64,000 nt of DNA, taken from Rheum nobile (Eukaryota > Streptophyta > Magnoliopsida > Caryophyllales > Polygonaceae). The notes under the pieces were generated by a model. That model saw only the letters and a list, made by a program, of their open reading frames with translations, did not search any database and was not told where the DNA came from. Positions 47,071-56,011 of the stretch are shown here, piece by piece. The DNA lies in assembly GCA_027886185.1 (NCBI GenBank), contig WOAB01000040.1, forward strand, positions 9,052,001 to 9,116,000, in the 5' to 3' direction. Numbering within the stretch: the first letter of the stretch is position 1; each line of letters begins with the position of its first letter. Both the position numbers and the translations under genes were made by a program.

Positions 47071-47112
47071 GTGCCTATTTAGGTTTGATGATGATTCGGA
47101 TGAAGATGTCAT
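47071..47112 (-). pseudogene. GRF zinc-finger gene, stranded first 14 codons
   Basis: Read on the minus strand, the ATG at 47112 starts MTSSSESSSNLNRH, and the frame runs into the target duplication and would continue at 35789. The retrotransposon therefore entered exon 1, after codon 14. A serine-rich N-terminus before a GRF finger is common. This fixes the gene start and shows that the two sides of the Athila-like element are one locus. Confidence 0.75.
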
Positions 47113-47597
47113 TATTTGATGTAGTGCTTGGTTTCCTACAAATCCATTAATATGAAAAGGCCAATTAGGGTTACTAAATCGAAAGAAACTGGAAGAAGAA
47201 GTTTACCCACAAATGAATCTTCAATCCCGCTTGTGTTGGAAGTGTTGTAGTGAACAAACAACCCTAATGCCTCTTATATAGTGAAATGATATATACAACT
47301 GTAGTAATTAAAGATCACAACCACAAGAATTAAAAACCTCAACCACTAGCATTAAAGACCTCAACCACTAGCATTAAGGACCTCAACCACTCTTACCCTA
47401 ATAACCCTAAACCCTAAACGTCAACCACTCTCATAAACAATGTAACTCGCATACCCAAATTCACCCCGACAATATTACGTTGGATGCCGACATTTAGGTT
47501 TTGTGGTTTAGGGTTATGGCATTTCGGTAGAGTTTAGAATAATGAGTTTTAAGTTTAGGGTTTAGGGTTAGGGTTAGGGTTTAGGGCTTAGGGTTAG
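47113..47597. repeat. Divergent spacer with telomere-like repeats and a short tandem repeat
   Basis: Between the GRF gene (minus) and the transposase (plus). A roughly 24-bp unit (CCTCAACCACTAGCATTAA) is repeated about three times at 47335-47395. Telomere-like CCCTAAA words lie at about 47395-47420, and TTTAGGG/TTAGGG words in the opposite orientation at 47551-47597, immediately before the transposase similarity begins. The N-terminal half of the transposase, expected here, is missing. Confidence 0.75.
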
Positions 47598-49672
47598 TTT
47601 GGAAAAACTATAATATTGCCGGGGCGTTTCTGGAGAAGGAGGACGAAGACAGTTACAAATGGGCCATAGAGCAACTTGCTAAGATGTTTGCCAAGGTGCA
47701 ACGAGCACCCACATGTGTGGTCACTGATCGGGAGAAGGCGTTGATGAACGCATTAGAGAAGCAGTTTCCAGAAGCAAAATTCCTCCTATGTAGGCGGCAT
47801 GTGAGAAAGAATATTGAAGACTTCGGGAAGAAGGCCATGGGCAAGTTTAGGGGCACAACGTTTTCCAACGACTGCATGAAGCTCTTCAAGGAAACGACCA
47901 TACAAGGGTACGAAAGATCACTCTGGAAGCTGAAGTGTGATTGGAAGAAAGCTCCAAAATGTGTTCAGTACCTACAAAAAAACTGGCTTGACCCCTACAA
48001 GGAAAGAGTCGTCTCTGTATGGACAGATACAATGTTCACGCTCGGTACTACCACCACTAACAGGTATGTGCATCAATGGTTTATCTAAATTTAGCTAGTT
48101 ATTTGAACTTAGTTAGACCTTTACAACAATCAAACTAATTTTCGGATTCTTGATTGTAATACAGGGTTGAAGGGGCCCATTCCAGTCTGAAAAGCTTCTT
48201 CACAAGCAACGATGGCAACCTTTGCATTGTGTTCGATCAATATGATACACGGTTGCACAGTCATATTACTGAGATTCGGGGGGCATTGAATGAGAGTATT
48301 GGGAAGAGATATACGCTGCTAGCAGACGCACATCTTTTTCGTAAGCTGCACTTCAAGGTGTCTGCGGTTGCACTGCTCGTTTGATTGAGGAATACAGGAA
48401 AGGAGAAGCTCTAGTGTGGAGCACTATATGCAGATGCCAGATGAGGGTCAGAGATGGCTTGCCTTGCGTTCATGACATGGCGCAAAATGTTCAGAGCGAG
48501 ACCCCAATTGAACCTAGCTCGTTGCATCCGTTCTGGAGGCAACTGACCTTGTCAGAAGTGAAGACATCAGAAGAGGAAGAATTCTGCACACGCAACGTGA
48601 ATAGATCTTTGCTTGACGAATTTGCCCGAAGCGTCTTCCCCACATTGCCAGTGGAGATTCAACAAAGAGCAGTTTGTACACTTAGAAGTATAGCACATCC
48701 AGAGCAGACTACTCTGGAAGAGCCAGCCAAAGTCAGGCATAAGGGTCGGCCTCAAGGAGCTCTGAACTTTGCCACCAAAAGACAACCCTCATCATGAGAG
48801 CACACTGACCAACAGATGGACGGAACACCTCCGAAAAAGCAAAAAAGAAGACCACCGAAGACGGGCCTACCCTTACCGTGTGGTGCCACGTCATTGATCA
48901 AGAACCCGTGGCGATATCTTTCATAGTTCCCCAAGTGTATGAGACCACACTTTGGAGGATGGTATGAGATAGTGGGTGATGGAAACTGTGGGTACAGAGC
49001 CATTGCGCATGGTCTGGGCTTAGGGCAAGATAAGTGGGAATTTGTTTGACGTACCATGATCGCTACGTTGAGAAAAGAGTATGAGCTACTCGCGCCACTT
49101 TGGGTGTCTACGATGACACTTGAGGCAATGGAGGCGAAGCTTGATTGGTTTCCTTCGCCGAACAGGCCGGCCCCACCGGAGACGTGGTTGGAGCTCCCGG
49201 ATATGGGATGTTTGGTGGCAACGACATTCACATGTGTGTTCGTTACCGTCGGTCGTGGCGTGGGGATGACATACCTGCCTATGAGGGGGAAGACAAACGA
49301 AGCATCGATTGGGGAGAATCTGAAGACGGTATGCATTTTCCATGTCGAGAACAAGCAACATTTTATTGCGGTACGTTAATACAATCTTGTGTTAAAACAT
49401 CTGTTTATACTATCTTGTGTTAAAACATCTGTTTATACTATCTTGTGTTAAAACATATGTATGATGCATTGATTTTCATGTAGATTGGGCTGGCCAAAAC
49501 TTCGCCCTTGCCTCCTATTTACTCGGGGTGGCTGTATCATCATGACCCGTCTGCGGGTGATTACGTAGATCAATGGCTATTAGATCGTTTGTTGGAGTAT
49601 GAACCAGACAAGGACGAAAAGAAGCCAAAAAGAAAGAAGAAGGTTGAAACAGTCGATTTATATAATGAATGA
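47598..49672 (+). pseudogene. Mutator-like transposase fused to an OTU cysteine protease, N-terminally truncated
   Basis: The catalytic MULE domain begins at about 47620 (SYKWAIEQLAKMF, VVTDREKALMNA at 47717, CRRHVRKNI). Intron 48064-48164 (GT-AG). The next exon has RVEGAHSSLKSFF; a one-base loss near 48370 shifts the frame. A SWIM-like zinc region follows (CRCQMRVRDGLPCVHDM at about 48432). One frame then runs through a TGA (48795), a TAG (about 48918) and a TGA (about 49050) into an OTU domain with the active-site motif GDGNCGYRAI (about 48978) and the second part after an intron at about 49375-49483 (HFIA, then IGLAKTSPLPPIYSGW). The tail is Lys-rich. The stops fit CGA/CAG to TGA/TAG. OTU domains are known in some plant MULE transposases and in deubiquitinases. 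Confidence 0.88.
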
Positions 49673-49737
49673 TATGATACAATGAGTACGACATTCCTAT
49701 AGTATGCTGCAATGAGTACGACATTCCTATTGTTGTC

Positions 49738-49890
49738 ATAATCCAAACAACTTCCCCAAAACATTCAAACTGAAGTCATAACATTCAAACTTCAACAAAA
49801 CATTCAAACTCAAGTCATAACATTCAAACTTCAACAAACACATTCAAACTCAAGTCATAACATTCAAATTTCAACAAAGCATTCAAACTA
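49738..49890. repeat. Short tandem repeat between the OTU and PMD genes
   Basis: A unit of about 39 bp (ACATTCAAACTCAAGTCATA and ACATTCAAACTTCAACAA) is repeated about three to four times between the ends of two convergent genes. No coding role is seen. Confidence 0.7.
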
Positions 49891-49916
49891 ATGCTCAAAT
49901 GACGAAGCAGCCAAGT

Positions 49917-52438
49917 TCAATGGTTCGAAAGGAAGGGATACATTTGCTCCAATGATTGCCGTAACGCCTCGGCTACGTCTTCACATCGGTCATCTCTATG
50001 GTGATGATCGCGATATGGATCCATACGTGAATAGCAACTATCAAGGCACTGCACAGAAGATAAGTGGATACGATTAATAAACATACACGAAGTCAAAAAT
50101 AAACAGGATATAATTACATGATTACTTACATGCTGTTGAGTGTAACGATCCTCTTGAGGGATGATGAATGGATGTGTATGCTGGAGGTACCACTGCATGT
50201 AATCATCGGTACACTGGTGGTGTTGACGGACTGGAGGACCCATGGCTTGTAGGCTAATGGAATGTTCATTGCGGGCATTCCATGCATGTAAGGATCTATC
50301 GTATTCCACCGTGTAACTGCTAATCTTCACGCCCCTCCATGCCTTAATGGGAACAATCGGTGGTCTTGGACATTGTTGTGCACGCCCAAACTGCCGAGCT
50401 ACTCGATCCGGCATGTAAGGCTCGGTGACCCACAAACAGGATATGACTCCATGAAATCGCGATGAAGCAAACATCTCATTATTGAAGTCAATGGAGTCGT
50501 ATGGCATCCACTCAACCTAAACACAATTGAATTTCAAACAACTTATCATTCATATATAATTTTTAACATAATAGATAAGGACCGTATATGCACTTACACT
50601 ATCAGCATGCATCCCATCCAGCTCCTCCCTATAATTCCTGGTCCGGTTGGGTTCATGTGACATGTCCCATTTTCTTGCGTATGGGATCGGCTGTTGTGGG
50701 TCCCAGTAAACACTCTGTGCAGGTCTAAACATGGGAAAGTACTGATATATCCATGACTACAAAATAATTACACATATGTCAATTCCCTACATAACAAACA
50801 TATAATATATCTATCAAAAATTTAGATATTTTTATTCAAGCCATTTAATACCTGGATCAGAGTGAAACATGTGGACATGACCCGTGCCTCTTTTCTTGTG
50901 CACTCGCCCAAGCCGCGGTACACGTGTGCAAGAACACCGGTACCCCATGCATAGTTCATGACTTTTGTGAGATCAGTCACGAACGGAGTGTAATAAACGG
51001 GCAAGCGATGCTGAGACTTGTCAGGAAATAGGGCAGACCCCACCAAGTACAGCAAGAACCCAGCCGCCAGCTTCTTCGACGCCAACTCCTCGCAATGAGT
51101 CTTAAAATCTCCCGCGTGCAAGTTACCGGCGACGATAGCACCATCCTCCAGCTCAAAAAACTCATGCGTCTGCTCCATCAATGCCTTCTTCAAATCATTG
51201 CGGCTCAGCTGCTCGTGCCATTTCTTTGGGGGACCCATGTCTTGCCCTTGTATGTTAAGCCCAAGGATCATCCACACATCATGGAGAGTTATAGTCATCT
51301 CTCCCCATGGCATGTGGAATGAGTTGGTTTCCGGTTGCCAATGCTCGACGAAGGCACCAATCAGCGTCTCATCCACATGCTCATGCATGATGTCCGATAG
51401 ATGACATAGGCCGGACGCCAACGCCATGCTACCCCATGCGTCTTGCGTTGTGAGACGCCATGAGCGTAACTGCTTGCCTCGCTGCTGGAACCTCAAGGGT
51501 TGCACCGACTGTATATGAACATAATTAAGCAATCATACAGACTTATTTAAAACAAGATTAATAATTAAAAAAATTGCATTACGTGCAACTTACAATGCGC
51601 TGGTAAAGGAGGTACGCCACGTGGTTTACAAAACTCTTTAGGAGTTCAGGTCTCTCCGGACCTCCAGGAACGCTCACCACCAGTTCAGGGTCGTATCTGA
51701 CATTCTTCTTTGACCGGGGTGGTTTTCCCCGCGAAGAAGAGGCTTCCTGAGGCTCCTCGCCCGCCGTGTTTGGGGCGTCTTCTCTTGGAATCCAGGCATT
51801 GCTGGACTGGTCCTGAGTCCCCTGGTCTTGAGTCCCTCATGTACAGGCATGATCCTACATTTATTAAATAGATCAGATGCAATAATGAATTATAAACAAA
51901 TGCATGTTATACTAAATGTACTTACCATAGGCTGATGATAGGCAGCGTTCGGGTACACTGCCGGGTTCTCCCACGGGTTGTCTTGCTCCTCATCTCCCTG
52001 ATAATAATCCCTCGGGCTATGATGAGGGCTCACATGCGGCGGTAGTACCGGCAGACTAAAATTCCGCCCGTAATAGTTATTCTGATCTATTGTATCAGAA
52101 TAACAATGCAGCGGACTTCCTTCATAGTCTGGGTCCCTCGGAGGCTCAGAGCCTGCTCTACCCCCAATAAACGACGGCACTGCCATTAGGCTATGCACTC
52201 CTATCATGCCAGTATTGCCAGCAGCCCCACTACTGCTACCGACTCCAGTTTGAAACCCTAAACCAGCCCCAGTACTGCTACCTGCTCCAATCTGGTATGC
52301 GCCGGTCTCATCATCCCGGTAGCACACATCCCTCCGTTGCCTCCTTTCTGACCTTTTGACCTCTTCGCCAGTCACATACGATTGTTGGCGTACAAGGTTG
52401 CGACGTATCCTGCGTTCAGTTCTTTCCCCAGGTTCCAT
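49917..52438 (-). pseudogene. Plant mobile domain (PMD) protein gene of the Mutator-like element, one stop
   Basis: Six exons on the minus strand, all phase 0: 52438-51926, 51854-51594, 51508-50852, 50756-50598, 50516-50130, 50048-49917. Total 2109 nt, 702 codons plus stop. Exon 1 encodes a charged/Ser-Gly-rich N-terminus (MEPGERTERRIRRNLVRQQS). Exon 3 holds the PMD core (HLSDIMHEHVDETLIGAFVE; WGEMTITLHDVWMILGL; FLLYLVGSALFPD; YAWGTGVLAHVYRGLGEC). Exons 4-6 cover the C-terminal PMD part (PYARKWD; FHGVISCLW; RQFGRAQ). The only break is a TGA at codon 6 of exon 2 (51839-51837), which fits CGA to TGA. PMD proteins are shared by plant transposons and silencing-related host genes. The near-intact frame suggests selection until recently. 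Confidence 0.88.
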
Positions 52439-52523
52439 CTGCGGTTACATATCAACACATTTTAATCAACAAAAATCAACAAACAGAAAATCAACATTCA
52501 AGATATCAAAAAAAATGCAAATT

Positions 52524-52635
52524 CACACGTTACGTGTGACTTGCTCTCACACGTAACGCGTGGTGCACATTCACACGTTACGTGTGACTTGCTCTGACAC
52601 GTAACGCGTGGTGCACATTCACACGTTACGTGTGA
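52524..52635. promoter_or_regulatory. Palindrome cluster upstream of the PMD gene
   Basis: Five palindromes of the CACACGTTACGTGTG / CACACGTAACGCGTG type, starting at about 52524, 52548, 52571, 52596 and 52620 and spaced about 24 bp, lie 85-200 bp upstream of the PMD start codon. The same motif builds the terminal arrays. They could place the gene under control of the element's own DNA-binding protein; that is inference. Confidence 0.75.
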
Positions 52636-53365
52636 ATGTGCACATTCCAATTTCACCGGCAAGCCGCCTGCGACTTTCCGGCGATATTCCGGCAACTTTC
52701 CGATCGTCTTCTCCGGCGAGACAGTCCGATTTTTTTTTTATCAAATATACCCAAAATTCAACAACAAATCCACAATTTTTACCAATCTAACAATATCATC
52801 ACTTCCACTTTCATTTTTCCACACAAAACGTCAACAAACCTAGATCTACCTAACCAAATTCATAAACATCACAAAAACTTCTATAAAACCTAGATCTACC
52901 ATCCAAATCATCTCCACATCGTAGATCTACCATCCAAACCTAGATCTACCTAACCAAACACTTTGTGTGGATCTACACTTTCTAACCAAACACTTTAAAT
53001 TTATTAAAAACAAAATCAAATAATTATTTCTAGGAACTAACCTTACGCGGGAGGGGCAATGAGGCGTTACGCGGGAGGGGCAAGGAGACGTTACGTGAGA
53101 GGGGCAAGGAGGCGCAGCGGCTGAGTGATGGTGATGAATGAAGAGGAGGAGCCGAATCTGGCTTTTATAGCCAAATTCCCACACGTTACGTGTGATACAA
53201 TGTCACACGTAACATGTGAACCGATCCCACACATAACGTGTGGAGCCAATTCACACGTTACGTGTGGGTCTTGAATGGGTCAGTATCGACGCGTAACGTG
53301 GGAAGTCTATTCTCACGTTACGCGCGACCCTATGCGCCAAAAGGCAAAAATGCCTATGCGCCGAA
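52636..53365. repeat. Right terminal region of the Mutator-like element
   Basis: A GTTACGCGGGAGGGGCAA unit of about 26 bp repeats three times at 53041-53105. Six palindromes or degenerate copies (CACACGTTACGTGTG, CACACGTAACATGTG, CACACATAACGTGTG and others) span 53180-53327. The terminal block with two GGCGCATAGG complements ends at 53365. It mirrors the left end at 34856-35004, but with ACGT palindromes split into two clusters. Confidence 0.82.
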
Positions 53366-54055
53366 TAGTTGAGCCCTAAAATTATTGTAAGATATAAACG
53401 GAATCTCAAGGCTAACATAATAAATGTAATATATATTTTTTTTTAATCAAAAAACACAATAAGTGTATTGAAGTAGTGTGATATATATTTTTTAAAATCA
53501 AATTAGTGTGATATTAGCGCCATATAAACTTTTTTTTTGCAATTTTAATCCATTTATACATGTGTTACTTGCATAAAGATAACTCCAACCATTAATCTTG
53601 TTTTGAGTAGTTAAGTTTATTTAAGTTACATGGAGTTTTCTTATGTACATAAATTAATTTTCGAAACAATAGCACCCCTTATCCCAAACTATAACTCCTT
53701 ATGCAAGAACACTTTTTTTTTTAAAATACCCCATCAAAATTTAAATAGGCTATTTTCGCAAAAATACCCCAAAAAAATAAATAAATGGAAACAAGCTTTT
53801 TCTTTTAATTTTGAAAGGGAAATGTTGACCTGTCAAAATTGGTTATAAGAATGTCGTATTACCAAATAAAAATGTCACACTTCCACAAATTAAAGAGGAC
53901 TTTTCATAGTTGTAACTATTTTTCGCCGACATCTATTGTAAGTGATCCTATTATCATGTCGTATGGTAGAATATGAAAGCAACAATATCAAATAATAATG
54001 TCGCACCGTTCAAATTACTTAGTGTCGTTAGGCTAGTTCGATATGATCAACATTT
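53366..54055. repeat. AT-rich flank with degenerate tandem units
   Basis: From about 53850 a degenerate unit of roughly 100-150 bp recurs (landmarks AATGTCG, ATACCAAATAAAAATGTC, ATTGTAAGTGAT, ATCATGT, GTATGGT). It continues beyond the next MITE to about 54740, and the MITE inserted into one unit. No gene is seen. Confidence 0.5.
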
Positions 54056-54547
54056 ATTGTAAGTAGACATGTCAAAAACCGACCCAACCCGAAAATCCGA
54101 CCCGACCTGAACCCGAACCCGAACCCGAACCCGAACCCGAACCCAAACCCGAACCCGAACCCGAACCCGAACCCGAACCCGAACCCGAACCCGAACCCGA
54201 ACGTCACTGGGTCAAGAAGGACCCGAACCCGAAGGACCCGAACCCGACTCGACCTGAACGCAAATTCGAGCTCGCGGGTCCCCTTTATTTTGTATATTTT
54301 ATTTCATTTATATTAAATATTTTAATATACTTTATTAAATAATAATATAATATTAATTAAATTTATTTTAATTATTAAATTAAAGTTAAAATTCGTAATA
54401 ATAATCATAAAAAAGGACATGTTCGACCCGCCGGGTCAACCCGAACCCGAACCCGCCCGACCCGAAAATTTTACCAACCCGATCGACCCGAATCCGACAT
54501 GACCCGAACCCGACCAACCCGACCCAGTTGACAGTTCTAATTGTAAG
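54056..54547. mobile_element. hAT-type MITE with 8-bp TSD and an ACCCGA-repeat core
   Basis: Target duplication ATTGTAAG at 54056-54063 and 54540-54547. Inverted ends are TAGACATGTCAA (54064) and the complement of TAGAACTGTCAA (ending 54539). The 476-bp body carries a long run of (GAACCC)n at about 54110-54200 and more CGACCC/CCGAACCC words near the right end. It is non-coding. Confidence 0.88.
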
Positions 54548-55504
54548 TGATAAGATCTTTTTTTCAAAATGTATAATACAAATACCATAATACCAAATAA
54601 AAAATGTCAACATCCTAGTAAATTTAAGAAGTTTGAGGGAAAATGTAGAAGTATTCTACGAAAACTAGTTCTTGTAAGTGCTAAGTAATATCATGTAATA
54701 CGGTCCAATGCGAATGTCAGAATACCAAAAAATAATGTTACTCTTTATCTACTTTACAATTTTATATCACACGACTTACTAGTGACAATTACTTGAAATT
54801 GACAATCTTATAATTATTTTCATTGATTGAGCATGATAATGCTCAATCTAATACAAGAATGTCAATAACAACATATCTTTCATTCTTAATCCCAAATTTA
54901 ACGCTTTACTAAATATTGAACACTGTACAATTCTTGTCATTGGTATAGAGTTTTCATGTCGACCTAAACAGAAAAGAATTTCAAGAACAACATACTGAAG
55001 AATTTGCTCTAGCCAAGGAACACATGTATCGTGTTCTAGCAAGTAATTTCTTCTTTTCATGTTTCCCTTTTTGAGCGCAATAAATTTCAATTCGTCAGCC
55101 AAGGAAGATAGTAGTAAGCACAAGCTGGAGATGAATATGTTCTAGCCAAGTCTACACAATTAATTTAGAGTTTGCAAATATTATACTTTTAAAAGAAGAG
55201 AAGGTTTGTGATGAAATTTGAGAGGGAAGTCTTGAAAAGAAAGGAGAGAAATGAAATAATTGGGTCGTAGTTTAGGAGGGAAAAAATGTAAGAGACATTT
55301 TTTTGCAAATTTTTTTTTTCTTTTGGGAATGTTTTAATATTTTCTCTGATTTTTTATTTAAATATTATTTCACAAAATAATCTAATCAAGGTATTCTTAC
55401 AAATTAAAAAGAAATTGGGTATTTATTCAATCAAGATTGTAAAATGGGGTTAATTTTAAGTATTTTATAAACAATTTTTGGAATACTAGTTGAGCGTTGG
55501 AGAC
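54548..55504. other. AT-rich spacer, nothing certain
   Basis: It has a continuation of the degenerate units up to about 54740. A minus-strand frame at 55123-54848 (91 codons, non-repetitive, starting MCLLLSSLADELKF) has some protein-like character, but I recognise no family and see no splice context, so it is not called as a gene. Confidence 0.35.
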
Positions 55505-55931
55505 TTAGGCTATGTTCGGCGCAGGTTATAGAAGGTTATTAGAGGTTTGTACTATTCAAAACCTATCTTTTTATGTGTTTGGTAGTACAAAGTTTTTTAC
55601 AAGGTTAAGATTTTAAGAGGTTTTTGAGGAGGTTAAATAAGAACCTCCTAAGAGAAAGGTTATTGAAGATTTTACAAGGTTATCATAATTTTATTTCTAA
55701 AATATACAAAATCCCATACTAGTGTTAATTATTTTATTTTTTGAAAACAACCCTTATGGTAATTTTTATTTGAAATATATTGAAAAACTTTGTCTCACCA
55801 AACACTCAAATAGGTTTTTACAAGGTTTTGAAAGGTTACAAAAAAAATCTCTAAAAAACCCTAACCATGTAAAAAACCTTTCAGAAAACCTCAACCTCTT
55901 CAAAAACCTTGTTTTACCGAACAGAGCCTTA
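55505..55931. mobile_element. Tourist/Harbinger-type MITE with TTA TSD
   Basis: Inverted ends GGCTATGTTCGG (55508) and CCGAACAGAGCC (ending 55928), flanked by TTA at 55505-55507 and 55929-55931. These are the marks of PIF/Harbinger MITEs. The 421-bp body is rich in AGGTT/AACCT words, non-coding, and partly self-complementary. Confidence 0.9.
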
Positions 55932-56011
55932 GAGTGCTCCGCACAAGGACAAGGAGGTCACTTACGTTTTGTATTTCTAAAAGCGATTTCTTTTGTGGAG
56001 CTAACTTGTAT

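Larger units (their letters stand above)
34856..53365. mobile_element. Mutator-like element carrying GRF, transposase-OTU and PMD genes; split by an Athila-like element
   Basis: Inverted termini: TTCGGCGCATAGGCATTTT near 34856, and its near-complement ending GCCTATGCGCCGAA at 53365, with a second GGCGCATAGG block just inside each. Subterminal arrays of the palindrome CACACGTTACGTGTG lie at both ends. Genes inside are a GRF zinc-finger protein (minus), a MULE transposase joined to an OTU protease (plus) and a plant mobile domain protein (minus). Without the 11.3-kb retrotransposon the element is about 7.2 kb. No 9-bp target duplication was recognised, so the exact outer ends are uncertain by several bases. 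Confidence 0.82.

Noticed and set aside
34840..53380. A 9-bp target duplication for the Mutator-like element
   Set aside because: Several frame choices around TTCGGCGC and GCGCCGAA were compared and none gave a convincing match, so the boundaries are stated as approximate.
54848..55123. A 91-codon minus-strand frame in spacer DNA
   Set aside because: Somewhat protein-like, but no family, no splice partner and no neighbouring exons; listed only as a remark.
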